Counted from the first letter of the stretch, positions 12,306 to 23,466 are shown. The stretch is DNA of 64,000 nt from Echinometra lucunter (GCA_029962745.1 CM057169.1:17944566-18008565); one strand, 5' to 3'. Numbers and translations: made by a program. The notes: a model not told the origin generated them from the letters alone.

Positions 12306-13362
12306 AGAATAGCCTGCTATTTTCAATCCGAAGAATTAACCTGATCAGAGAACAGCAAGCTAATTCTCAGATGAAGACATAATTAGCCCGCTATATTGTT
12401 CGAAAAGTACATGTAAGCCACCGAAATATTGGACTTATCTCCAGAATAGCCTGCTAAGTCGCAAACAGGGGGCTATTTCTTATGCATCTACAACAGTTTG
12501 AGCTTCAAGAGCTGGCTCATCAGTGCCATCATGCACGTGCGCCAACATCGTGCAATACATGTAGCTTGAGCAAGTTTGCAATGTATGGAGCTCGAGCTGA
12601 TACATGTTTCAGCTGAGTTCGGGCTAATACCTGAGATCCCAAAATAGCAAGCTATTCTTCAGCTCAGGCTGATGAAGATCCACCCATTGTAAATAGAAAC
12701 CTATACCAGCTAGCCATGTAAACCTGACAAGTGCTCTTCTAATTATTCCTGTATGCATACATCAAGCGTCTGATTTGACGCAGTGTTTGGATAGTGCGTG
12801 TGTACAAGTGTAAACGCTTGGCTTTGATTTATGAGATCTGCAGTTTTCATTACAGACAAGTTTGCTTAAATCCATTCCTCATTTCAATTAACTTTTAACA
12901 TCATACAGCACTAGAGTTGAATTTGGTCAAGACCTCCTCCCATGCCCCCTCCCCCTCCGCCTACTGGAAAAAAGGGTGTGTAGCACTATATATACGTTTA
13001 AGAATAAAAGATACTGTTAAAGACATTGTTATGATTTTAAAAAATCTTGTTTTGTTACTTGAAAATGGGATAAACATAAGGGTTATAGTGTAAAAATACC
13101 AGTCTGAAAGTTTCAAAGTATAATATCCACAGGAAGTATTTTTAAATATCAAAAATATGAACCAATGTTTGAAAACTATACGAGGGTCGGTTGCACAGAA
13201 TAGACATAAGGAGTGCGCATGCACGTATGACTCAGCTTACCGTACTGTGTGTATTGGCGAATCACGCGGCGGGAGGCACATAACGGCATTTTCAAATTCA
13301 AGCAAAGTGGTCCTCTTAGTGATTGTCTCGTGAGACGAAGGATAATAAAATCGCCGTTTGCG

Positions 13363-13500
13363 TCTAACTTACACTTTTTCATTCCAAATTATGGTTGGTT
13401 TCAGGGTTTTTTAGTACAAATACAAGTACTCATACAAATGTTTCATCTTAGTTTGAGAATTTTTTAAATCAGCTACTCACAAAGTTAGCCAATGCCTTTA
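13363..13500 (+). repeat. Dispersed repeat, copy B
   Basis: Second copy of the 3010-3150 repeat, about 90% identical over roughly 130 bp and in the same orientation. Confidence 0.7.
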
Positions 13501-14943
13501 ACCTTCAGTAATATTTGTTTCTAAGGAGCTTGAGGGAATCTCCACACTCTCATCCCCTTTCCCTCCTTAAAAAATACATAAATAAGAAATAAATAATTAA
13601 ATTGAGGGCCAGTATAAATGGGGAAAAAAAGCTCATGTTTGCTGTTTTGTACTAATACAACTTGTCAAGAAAAATGAACTCAAATTCAATAAAAGTTTGG
13701 CTAATTGGCAGCCTCTGAAATACACGCACAATTGTACACCTGTAATAATATTTTCACCTATATATATATATATATAGCTGCCCACTGAATATCTATTCAA
13801 TTACCCAGATACTTTGACAGATTAGATACTAATTTCATATACAAGCACCTGCCCCTAATGAAGGAATAAGCAGGGTGTGTGTTTATTTTTCATCCTTATA
13901 TTGTTGAAAGTGATTGATTTTCTACTATTTTTATCCATGAATGCAAGTCTGCAACACCTTTCACAGTACGAAGCTTCACACTTCATGGGGAAAATTGCAA
14001 AAAGCAGGAAATATGATACTCGTGTGAATCTTTGGAGGAAAAATAGCGGACTGTGAATGAAAATAATTTAAAGCATCTCCAATATACATTGTAAATGGTT
14101 TCATTATCATACAACTCATATCTATTAGCGCAGTCATGTATGGTTCATTATTTCAGCCTATATCATATGTTTTTCCAATGAAAAAGGGAATGTACATGTA
14201 AATAGGTTACAGTCCTATGATTTTTAAGGGGCAAGCCCACAACGAGATGAAGTTTGGCTCAATAAAAAGAGGAAAAATTCCAAACAAAACAGTGAAAATT
14301 TGAGGAAAACCCGATGAAAAATAAGGAAGTTAAGAATTCTCAAAATGCACGTAAAGGTTATTGCGCATACTGTGTGTTGGATGGGATCGGCTTACTAAAC
14401 TTATTAAATATCACTGATAATGACAGACCTATCTTTAAAGAAAAAAGACCATATATAATCAAATGATAAATATCTAGGAGTTCTGTTGTATAAATGAATC
14501 ATACATACATGTATATGTCTTTTTTTGTTATTACAGTCTATGCAAGATGAGGCTGTGTGTATCAGCATGGTTCTCGCCAGTATATAACACCCATGGTTCC
14601 AATACCATGCGTAAAGGGTTTCAGACAAGGAAGAACCATGTGTGAAATTGCTGCACCATGCGTGACAACAAGGGTAAAAAAAAATATTGGAGTATATATT
14701 CCTAACAATAATGATAAATGTCACAGATTGTTTTGCTTTTTGGCAATGTATTTTTACTTTTATGCCATTAGTAGACAATTCCTGCTTTACCAAGAAGTAT
14801 TTTTCATCCCTTTACTATAATAGCATATACTGCCGCCACATCTAACTTAAGGTGTTATTCCGTAAAAATTCCGAAACTTCCACGCTTTGCACAGAGTGGG
14901 AACTGTGTGTGGATTTTTTTCTAGTGAGAACCCTGTGTATCAG

Positions 14944-14962
14944 CCCCCCCCCCCCCCCCCCC
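14944..14962. repeat. Poly-C tract followed by poly-A
   Basis: A run of about 19 C followed by GAAAAAAAA. Such mononucleotide runs recur in the window (33844-33852, 39939-39949, 46840-46859, 58611-58622) and are likely length-variable. Confidence 0.8.
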
Positions 14963-15652
14963 GAAAAAAAAGGGAGCAAAGGAGAAAAAGAGAGAGATAG
15001 AGAAATAAAGTGACACCAAATAAAATGCATGAAGAGTTTTGGTTGCCTCATTGTGTACTTGAATACATTGTATATTGACCTTTGACTTTCCTTCACTTAA
15101 TCCCCATTATCCTTGTGTTCTAAAGAACAGCTTTGCCTTGTAACACAATCCAAATGGTATGATGGGAAAGTCATAATCTGGGTTTTGTGTTACACTTCAA
15201 TGCAACTATTTTAATCCTGCTTCAATCCAGAGCTAAATCAGATTAATAAAGGATTGGGTTTAAGAGTGTGAACTAAGGTTTTTACATGTACAGCAATTCA
15301 TTTACTGTACATGAACATGTAAATCATATTCTGGGCTGTGAGCTGCTCCTACACTTAGCACCTCGTTCACACCTCAGTCTTAATCCAGTGTAAATTAAGT
15401 TTCAATCCCATAGTAATCCACTTTTAATGCAGTAATAACCTACCTTTCAGAGTTTTAAACAAGTTTGAATCTAGTCTTAATCCAAGTGAGAGGACTGCAT
15501 CTCCCACACCAAAGCAGTAACTTCAAAGAAATCCATTAGAATGCATCATACACGTACTTGGTGCATTTCTGTGCACAACACACAGGGCATTGCATTTTTG
15601 CACTGATGCAACATAATCATCTTCCACATCCTCCCAAAACTCAAGCTTCTTT

Positions 15653-16220
15653 TTAAAGGGAAAGTCCACCCCAGAAGTTTCACTTTTTCAATAAAAGGAG
15701 ATAAATTTGAACAGCATTTGAAAAAAAAATGAGCAAAATCGGTCAAAGAATAAGAAAATTACACTCATTAACATTTTCTAGTAAATTTCTCTCGGCTCTG
15801 CAAATTGGCAACACTGATGACATCATATGCGAGCAGCTCTCCATTCACTTTGTACATGAAATTTCACATTTTCTCAATTTTCTTGGAAGTTTCACATTTT
15901 CTTACCCCATAGTCAAAGTATGTTATGTAAAAAGCAATTCTTCTGAACATACATTGATTATGGGGGGTTAGAAAATGTGTAACTTCCAAGAAAATTAAGA
16001 AAATGTGAAATTTCATGTACAAAGTGAATGGAGACCTACTCGCATATGATGTCATCAGTGTTGCCAAATTGCAGAGCTGAGAGCAGTTTACTAAAAAATG
16101 TAAATGAGTGTAATTTTCTTATTCTTTGACCGATTTTGCTCATTTCTTTTTTAAAATGCTGTTCAAATTCATCTCCTTTTATTGAAACAGTGAAACTTCT
16201 AGGGTGGACTTACCCTTTAA
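15653..16220. repeat. TTAA-bounded palindromic MITE, copy 1
   Basis: Starts TTAAAGGGAAAGTCCACC and ends GGTGGACTTACCCTTTAA. The two halves are near-perfect reverse complements about 270 bp long, including GAGCAAAATCGGTCAAAGAA and GATGACATCATATGCGAGC. TTAA at both ends suggests TTAA target choice as in piggyBac-like or some Kolobok elements. Copies are at 39283-39810 and 49889-50317. Confidence 0.85.
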
Positions 16221-17024
16221 AAGGATTGAGACAGGGCTTATCTATTCATTTACAATGATGGTAGTTCCCCTTCCACTCCTCCAACAACATCATTTTCCCA
16301 CTGGTCCACAGTTCAACATGTATCCCATCACACTGACCCCGATAACTGACACAAAGTAAACTCCGGAAATATGATCAAACATCCATCGTACATGTAGATC
16401 CCCTGCAATCCATTTTCAAAACCATGGAAAGACAGTTTTGGTAGCAATTTAAAGAAACTGGCAAGAAACTGATCAAATTTACAGTCTCACATCCTCCCCC
16501 TCGAAAAATACATGTGAGATCATGCGATATTCCATTCATGACTTATGATGAATTTCATGGTAAATATATGAAAGGAATTCAATATAAGGAAAATTAAACT
16601 TGTCCTACACTACATGTAGGAAGCCGGACCCTGACCGTACCTGGCACAACAATCACAGAGCTTCATTATGCTTGTCTATTCAACAGAACTCTCAGTGGTG
16701 TTCATGTGTGCAGGCACTGTGTGCTACTCATTGACATTATAAGAGTTTTATGTTTGCTGGCCTGAGATCAAAAATATTTTTGCCTCTCATTTGTTTGATA
16801 TTCAACTTGACTTGAGGAGGAAAATTTTTAAATCTTGCTTTTGACTACCTGAAAGCAAAGAAATCTAATGAAGAGTTTTTGAGGGCTTGTACAAAAATTG
16901 CACATACAGAGAAATTTGTATGATATAAAGACAGCCGAGGGAGACAAGAAAAGCGGTCTTCACGAGCAGGTAGTCTTTATGGACAGGTTCCTTTAAGACA
17001 CATTAAAGGAACCTTTAAAACCAA

Positions 17025-17071
17025 GTTTTCCCCGTGTTGAGTCAAATTAAGCTGCAGGCTCCACTCCTGGC

Positions 17072-17104
<33 letters not shown>

Positions 17105-17112
17105 TTTGCAAC
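17025..17112 (-). rRNA. 18S rRNA gene fragment (pseudogene)
   Basis: An 88-bp stretch whose minus strand reads as the universally conserved small-subunit segment around GAATTGACGGAAGGGCAC and GGCTTAATTTGACTCAAC. I see two substitutions (in the CCGCAGG and CTGGTGG words) and one extra C compared with the usual animal sequence. Flanks are not rDNA, so this is an inserted fragment, not a functional rRNA gene. Confidence 0.9.
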
Positions 17113-18498
17113 ATCAAGTATTCAAAGGGGAAAAAATGTGGTCTTCATAGATGGGTGTTTTTTTCTATACAGGTACAGGTAGTTCCTAAAGCAGGTGTGA
17201 CTGTATCACAACACAAACATGAGATACTTTGTATGCATGTACTGGTATGTACAAAGGAGGTGGGATTCTTTATTCCTTTTACAGTATTTGAGACGGGGGG
17301 AATTCCCCTTCATCCATGCTAAGAAATACCATGTACCTTCCACTGCTCCCTAAAGATATCATTGCTGATCCCTGATCCTGATATCTGACATGAAGTGAAC
17401 TCCAGAAACATTAGATCACAGCTTCGCAATCCATTCTCAAAAATCAGGGAAAGTTAACATCGGAACACAAACAGGATATACTTTGTAGGAAGCTACGTTG
17501 TAAGCGGAAATCTCAAAAGAGCAAGGTTAACAGACAAGGAGATATCGTACGAGAGACAATGAAGATTATCACGTGCGTGTATAGCATGCAAGATAATACC
17601 TGTAGAAATGTGATCAACCACAAGTCATTAGCGTTTCTTGGCCAGAACATCTGTGTTTTCTACAATTACAGCATATGCAAGATAATGTAGAAATGTGATA
17701 GACCTCACATCATTAACGTTTCTTGGCCATGGTTCGAGATACAGAACATCTGTGTTTCCTATAATTGCATACAGACAGTACAATGGGAGAGAATGTCTTG
17801 TCTGATTGTGCTATCTCTGTAGCTTTCCATTGGCTTCCCCTCTTGCCCTTTAATTTCAGGCCAACAATTGAAGAGATACATGTATCTCTGGGAAAATAAA
17901 GTAACAATCTCTTGTGAATCACATACATTTACATGTACACTTGGGGATTCATCTTTCATTCCAAACTAAAATTCATTCATCTTATTTCATCCCTAATTCA
18001 CAAACCACAACAGAAACATTCCATTCCCTAAACATGACGTACATGTAATTACGGGTTTACTTTATTAGTAATATTTAAAAATATACTTCATGCTCTATTC
18101 AGAAAAACTGAAATGACTTGGGCAAAAGAATGCTTTCCTTGTGGCTGAAATTCCTGAATCTTAAACCAAATGCGCAGTGATATGAACACATGATAGCATA
18201 AAATGTACTTGTAACTACCGGTATATGCTCTTCAAAATGCAGGTTTCCAGCTAAAGACCACTCTTGGGTTTCCCCTTCAGTGCAAGGAAAACAACCCTTC
18301 AACCTAGACCAAACATTACACCAAATAATCACCTGAACCCAAAGACTAAATCCTTACTGAAATCCTGATCTAAACCATGACTTTGACGAAATAAAGCATG
18401 AAGCAAATGGCATCACAGCATAGCAGGTCATCACACAGTTTTGAACATGGGAATAAACATCCTGACCATGATAAACAAAAATTAAATCTCATTCACTT

Positions 18499-18846
18499 TT
18501 AAAGACATTTCAATCGTGGGCTTTCATGGGGAATGGATCATAATTTGCTGACACCAGACTCTGTGAAAAGCACTGGAAATACCTGTAATAGAGCTACATT
18601 TCTGGAGCTCAGCAAAACAAGCGGTCCCACCATAAACATTCTTCGAATCTTCGGCCTGCTTCGGGCATTCTCGGGCCAGGGAAAGTGAGATAATGACTTT
18701 GCCATATGGGGCAAAGGGTGGAATATACAGAGCATTACATAAGGTCTGTTGGTCATAAAACTCATAGTGATGGACAACACCTGTTACTGGGTATAGCACC
18801 CATGGTGTCAAATTCCCCATGAAAGCCCACGACTGAGCGTCTTTAA
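18499..18846. repeat. TTAA-bounded MITE with GTGGGCTTTCATGGGGAAT arms
   Basis: Inverted arms of about 38 bp sharing CGTGGGCTTTCATGGGGAAT, with TTAAAGAC on the left and GTCTTTAA on the right. An open frame inside (18524-18865, minus) is part of the repeat and not a gene. Confidence 0.75.
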
Positions 18847-19107
18847 GACACATTGCAAGCTTCAATCGTTTAATCCATCCGGGGTGGACTCAACTCATGA
18901 TCTTTGCTTTGACAGGCTGACAATTTAGAGATTGAGCCAATTCGCCACCTCTACTGAGCCGTCTAGCCTTTTAATGATACATGTAGTTTCATTATCAATA
19001 ATTGCAAGGAAGAGAAAAATGTAGAAATTCAACACCTTTTACTTTACCCTCAATGATTTACATATTTTCATATTTCTGTTTTGTTCTGTTTTGTTTTGTT
19101 TTTGCAG

Positions 19108-19215
19108 AACTGCTTTATGGAACTCTGTTTCGGGCTTGTCAGGCGATGTCTTCATCGGCGAGGTCAAGATTCCCATTAGTGCTCTGGACATGTCTACAGG
19201 GCTTCATGAAGCATG
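19108..19215 (+). pseudogene. Orphan RASA-type second-C2 (C2B) exon in inverted orientation
   Basis: A 108-bp open segment with strong splice sites: polypyrimidine-TTTTTGCAG before and ATG|GTAAGTC after. In the only open phase it reads LWNSVSGLSGDVFIGEVKIP then ISALDMSTGLHEAW, which matches the second half of the C2B domain of RASA2/RASA3 (LWN...DVFLGE..IP...L....HQAW). It lies on the plus strand inside intron 1 of a minus-strand RASA-like gene, so it cannot be spliced into that gene. No partner exons are visible nearby. It may be a duplicated exon, part of a second gene copy, or a misassembly. Confidence 0.7.
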
Positions 19216-20284
19216 GTAAGTCAAAGGAGCTCACATGTGACAGGGAGAGGTGTTTTCACTAAATTTCTTTTGGCAATAATTTTCATACATGTACCTTTTT
19301 TTTTTTATGCTCAACAATTCAAACTTCTAATTTTCCAAGAGCTCAACAGGCACTCATTGAATGTTTTTTTTTTTTTTTCACAGGTGGAAAGCTAAAATCT
19401 ATGAGGAGAATGTTTACATAACAGAATCAATTTGCAATTAATTCAGCAAACAAACTTTGACCATGGTACTGCTACATACATGTACATGTATGACCTACAT
19501 TTCACTAAACTGTAAAGTTGGCATGAATCCAAATCAAACGTTGCCTTTTCTACTACAATTTTTCTTCTCTCGCCTTTCGTTTTCTTCTCCTTCTTAATAC
19601 CATTTTCATTTCCTGTAGTCATAGCCTAAACTGCTTCCTGAAGCAGTTCATACAATGTGCATCATGTCCGGGTTTAAATAAAGGTACACGCAAGGTCACA
19701 AGGGCAATGGCGCTAAATGTGAAATAGCAAGAATTACAATACATGTGCAATTTATTAGCACAGAAGATACTTCAACTTGTTTTAAATCTCATGCTCTATG
19801 CTTTTAATAAACTGCTGTGTAATATTCTGGCGTAGACAGATATAAAGCCAGGATACTTGATTATAAACAAAAATATACCCAGGTCAAAGTGAAAAATTGA
19901 TGTTGCTGCCTTATGCTACGACAGCTTTGGAAAACAAAATTCCTTTCCCCTTCTTTAATTTTACTTTTTAAACAATCTTCAATTCTAAAGGGCTGGTCAG
20001 AGCTGATGATGATCATATAATAGGATTTCAAATTAACCCTGCACCCTACTATGCTGTGTGACTATGCAGATATGCTCATGTATATGTACATGTACCTTAA
20101 GGTCTCCTCCTCCATCAAGGGGGAGGGGGGAGCTGCCTCAAAATTTTCAAGTTTTAATTTTGGTCTAAAACAAAATAAATATTAATTTAAGTGCATCTTG
20201 AAAAGGAGGTGACAAAATCATTAATATCGAGCTTCTACACACTTCAAGAGTTTGAAGTTATCAACGTCTTTCCTACAATGAATG

Positions 20285-20291
20285 ATAAAAC
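20285..20291. repeat. Left target-site duplication of the P-like transposon
   Basis: ATAAAAC, repeated at 33039-33045. With the preceding G and the terminal base of the right end, the direct repeat can be read as 8 bp (GATAAAAC, 20284-20291 and 33038-33045). Confidence 0.85.
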
Positions 20292-20328
20292 CAGGGATAT
20301 GCAACAACTGGATAGGGGAGTCGATAAA
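20292..20328 (+). repeat. Left terminal inverted repeat (37 bp)
   Basis: Starts CAGGGATATGCAACAACTGG and runs on through ATAGGGGAGTCGATAAA. It is identical over 37 bp to the reverse complement of 33002-33038, and the sequences diverge immediately inside. Confidence 0.95.
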
Positions 20329-20446
20329 GTCTCTTTGAGACATTCACTGCGCCGCGTCTCTCGGGAGTCCTCAGAGGGATTACTTGTAATCCGCATCGCC
20401 GAGCGAGTTGGATCGTAAATCTGTCATCAACTCGTGAACGCGCGCG

Positions 20447-20499
20447 GCATTGTGGGATGCTAGCATAGCGTCAGCCCGGTAGAGAAATGCATTATGGGA
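20447..20499 (+). promoter_or_regulatory. Putative promoter motifs upstream of the PHD gene
   Basis: Two copies of GCATTRTGGGA (20447-20457 and 20489-20499) lie in a CpG-rich stretch between the left TIR and the start codon at 20603. Their reverse complement, TCCCAYAATGC, resembles the TTCCCANNATGC core bound by ZNF143/Staf. No TATA box is evident. This is motif resemblance only. Confidence 0.35.
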
Positions 20500-20602
20500 A
20501 ATTCGCAACGTTTTTACCCTATACTATACATTCTACACGCAATTACAATATCAACTATTTTCGATACATTCTCACCGCTTAATTACCGTGAATCTGACAA
20601 CA

Positions 20603-20927
20603 ATGGAACTTGAAATCGAAAGCGAATTGACTATAGAACCTGAAAGTTGGGAGGCTGGTATCAGTGACGAAATATGTATTTGTGGTATTCCATCAACTGA
20701 AGATATTGTTGAGTGCAGTGGGCCGAGTTGCTCGATAGGATTGTACCATCGCAAGTGTGTGGGTCTCGTAGTCCCACCAGCAGCCGATGATGTTGGTTGC
20801 AATACCAGTAGCTCCGCTCCCTCGGCCTCAACTTCGTCTTCAGCGAACGATGAATCCGCTTCGTGGTTTTGCGAGTTTTGCTCAACTGATTTACCTCATT
20901 CTACTTTTTCCTCAACTGTGCCAATAA
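20603..20927 (+). CDS. PHD protein exon 1
   Basis: Encodes residues 1-108 and one base of the next codon. The donor GTGAGT is at 20928-20933. It contains the whole PHD finger. CSIGLYHRKCVGL resembles ING-type PHD fingers, but Leu replaces the Trp that in ING proteins lines the methyl-lysine cage. Confidence 0.85.
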
Positions 20928-23432
20928 GTGAGTTAAAAAATTATTGACTAGATTAGATTTAGATCTCTAGATCTAGATCTAGATGTTTAAGTTCTACTTT
21001 TTATTTCTATTCTAGAAATATTTTTTTCTCCAAATTCCAGCCAGGCTCTGCCTCTGGCCTCCGCCCAGTCCAGGGTCTAGATTTCTATTATTTTTCTATT
21101 AATAATCTGCATCTAGATTTACATCTTGATCTAGGTTTACGTATGTTTTTTGTATTGATTTTGTTAATCTATCAAAACCTGAAAGAAATTGAACTTGAAA
21201 AAAGGGGAAAAATGTCATTTTAGATTCAAACTTTTTTTTTACGTAGCCTCATAGGCCTAATTCATTCCCTTTTAAACCTGACAGAATTTGCCCCAGTGTA
21301 AAAAATAAAAGTGTATTTTTGTTATTGTACTTTTTTAAAGGTCAAACAAGCTCCAAAGATGCTTCAGCAAGTGTAGCAAGTGCTCCAACGTCAACCAGTG
21401 ATATCCCTGCTCCAACCCACAGTGATCATCCCAAAAAGGTGAAACGTACTACAAGAGCAAGTAAGTTGGTTGCAGTATTCAGTGGCCCAGGCCCTTTTCA
21501 GAATATTTGTTTATATTTATACTTTTTTCTTATTCTCTCTTTCCCCCCCCCCCCCTGGGTTTGGGTAGCCAGGAGGCTTCTAGAGAGTACTAAAAATCAT
21601 TTACTAACGTACATGTAAGGTTACTCTCACACGAAGCCAGGTCTTCTTTTCTATACATGTGTGTGTACCACCAAAAAAACCTGAAACTTTCGCCCCCGAG
21701 ATGTCTACTTTCTCTCTAAAAGATCTAGCCCTAAATCATGTACATGGGATACAACTTCATTTCCGACATTTCTACGCTATGGATTTTATTTTTAGACAAG
21801 AATTCATTAAAAAATATGAGAAAGATATCATGAAAGGAAGGAAGGGACTCGCCCGTTGTTCTTCACCCACGTTCCGCGACGCAAGCTTCCGTTTTGTGGG
21901 TGAAGAACAATAGAAAACAAGATGGTGGCGTAAACATCGGGCAAGTCTCTTCTTTTCATGATATTTTTTACATTCTTTTTAATGAATTCTTGTCTAAAAA
22001 TAAAATCCATAGCGTAGAAATGTCGGAAATGAAATTGTATCCCATGTACATGATTTAGGGCTAGATCTTTTAGAGAGAAAGTAGAAATCTCGGGGCGAAA
22101 GCTTCAGGTTTTTTTTGTGGTACACACACATGTATAGAAGACCTGGCTTCGTATGAGAGTAACCTTACGTTAGTAAATGATTTTTACTCTCTAGAAGCCT
22201 CCTGGCTAGGTTTGGGATGTAAAATGCCTCTGAGGTTTAAATTAGTGAATTTCAATAATTTTTAAGGCAGTGACTAGGGTTAAAAGTAAAGTCTTTGTAT
22301 AGAACATACATATTCCTACAGGTTGAAATAATTTGTTTGGATATATATTTTTTCTAAACACTGCATGTACAATTTGGGTCTGTAATTTAACAATCATGAC
22401 TTTTTTCCTTTCATTTCAGAACTTGGAATGCCTTCCAAATCAAGGGACGCAATTGTGTCTGAAGCCGTCTGTTACGGAAAGGTTGCAATCCAGGCCCTGC
22501 TTGAAGACAAGTTCTACATAAATTCACCGATAGGGTCTAAAGCGATTGAAATTGGGAAGGAAGTTGATACGGATTTAAACGTTTTTGAAGAGGTCACCCA
22601 GGAAATTGTGAATGACTTTTTCAATATTCTGATGTCTGCGAAAGATAAACATGCTGGTCCAGCAGCCGATGCACATATTATGAAGGCATTCCATGACTAC
22701 AGGAGCAGAGAGTCTGTCACTATGTTGCTGAGAAGGCTTGTCCAAGTTGACAGTGATGCAACTGCTCAGTCATATTTTGAACAACATTTTCTGAACTTCA
22801 TACTGGAGAAGACTCTGAATGCATGTAAGAAAGAAAGTGAAGGGAATGAAGCTGCCTCACCGTTGTCATCACATGATGAGCAGGTCTTACGATATGTCGC
22901 TGGCTATGTGCCCCATGCCCTTTCAAGAAAGTATGCCAAGATAAACTCTGCAAGTGCTAGGAGGATTTGTGCTACTCTCCAAGAATGGAAGAATGAAGAC
23001 GATGTACACACCGAAGCAGAATCTTTTTTACAATACTCGGCCGTCTGGCTAACAATCCAGAATAGAGGAGGACTCTTCATCGTCACGGATGACATATACA
23101 TGCTTTTTCGAGCCATGGAGTTTGTCACCAAAAAGTACCTGAATGTCGGCTACATACAGCGGAAGGATGAAGTCATGAAAGATACAATTGTAAAAAACAT
23201 TTATGGCAGTGAACATGTACAAAGACAGTGGCTGAAATGCACTATGAATACCAACTTGGAAAGCTATGAAGTAGATGGATTGTTTGGAAGTGTGGTAAAT
23301 TATTGGGTAAAGATAAGGGTTTCGGCATATGTTCGTTCGTATGTAAGTCTGAGGAAGAGAGAGCAAGGAAAGACAAGAAAGAGTAAGAAGGCATTACGAA
23401 AGAGTCTGAAGCAAAAGAAGGAATGTAATTGA
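20603..23432 (+). CDS. PHD-finger accessory protein of the P-like transposon (485 aa, 3 exons)
   Basis: Exons 20603-20927, 21341-21460 and 22420-23432 join in frame (325+120+1013 bp = 486 codons with stop). The start is the ATG at 20603 in the context aacaATGg; the open frame's earlier GTG is not needed. Residues 25-93 form a C4HC3 PHD finger (C25, C27, C38, C43, H49, C52, C90, C93) with a Ser-rich insert between C52 and C90. PHD fingers read histone H3 tails. Residues 109-148 are a Ser/Thr/Pro linker. Residues 149-485 are a helical region with YVAGYV (307-312) and RGGLF (364-368), words I associate with the C-terminal part of THAP9/P-type transposases, then a Lys/Arg-rich tail. AATAAA follows at 23467. 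It converges on the transposase gene. Its function is inferred, perhaps target selection or a trans-acting transposase subunit. Confidence 0.85.
21341..21460 (+). CDS. PHD protein exon 2 (linker)
   Basis: A 120-bp exon between TTTTTTAAAG and GTAAGT, phase 1 in and phase 1 out. It encodes a low-complexity Ser/Ala/Thr/Pro segment ending in a basic patch (KKVKRTTRA). Confidence 0.8.
21568..22206. mobile_element. Long-palindrome MITE in intron 2 of the PHD gene
   Basis: A 639-bp inverted-repeat element starting GCCAGGAGGCTTCTAGAGAG and ending with its complement, flanked by TA at 21566-21567 and 22207-22208, as for Tc1/mariner-type insertions. The arms are about 290 bp with few mismatches. The centre is a smaller hairpin (TTGTTCTTCACCCAC and its complement, 21857-21911). 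It lies wholly within the intron and does not break the reading frame. Confidence 0.85.
22420..23432 (+). CDS. PHD protein exon 3 (conserved C-terminal region)
   Basis: The acceptor is TTTCATTTCAG at 22409-22419. The exon encodes residues 149-485 and a TGA stop. It is the largest open segment on this strand. It includes DEQVLRYVAGYVPHALSRKY, then RGGLFIVTDDIYMLFRAMEF, which parallels the YxAGYxxxKL...RGGL pattern following the catalytic core in P/THAP9 transposases. The tail KTRKSKKALRKSLKQKK may bind nucleic acid or be a nuclear signal. Confidence 0.85.
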
Positions 23433-23466
23433 TAGGTTTTGATAGGGATTCAGGAACCCCCTGTTG

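Larger units (their letters stand above)
9656..20291 (-). other. RASA-like intron 1, left part
   Basis: Long intronic DNA. It holds a compact MITE (12071-12305), a dispersed repeat (13363-13500), a poly-C run (14944-14962), TTAA MITEs (15653-16220, 18499-18846), an 18S rDNA fragment (17025-17112) and an orphan C2 exon on the plus strand (19108-19215). I see nothing else in 9656-12070, 12306-13362 or 13501-15652 beyond AT-rich sequence and worn repeats. Confidence 0.6.

Noticed and set aside
18524..18865. 113-codon open frame
   Set aside because: It coincides with a TTAA-bounded MITE and has no domain.
18885..18965. tRNA-like sequence on the minus strand
   Set aside because: A weak A-box (TGGCGAATTGGCTCAAT) and B-box (ATGAGTTGAGTCC) are visible but too diverged to call a SINE.
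19108..19215. Treating the C2B exon as part of the minus-strand RASA gene
   Set aside because: It is on the opposite strand, and exon 1 to exon 2 already join in phase without it.
19384..19443. Possible next exon after the C2B exon (acceptor TTTCACAG at 19376-19383)
   Set aside because: In phase it reads WWKAKIYEENVY and soon stops. It does not match the WYxLQPR expected in RASA proteins.
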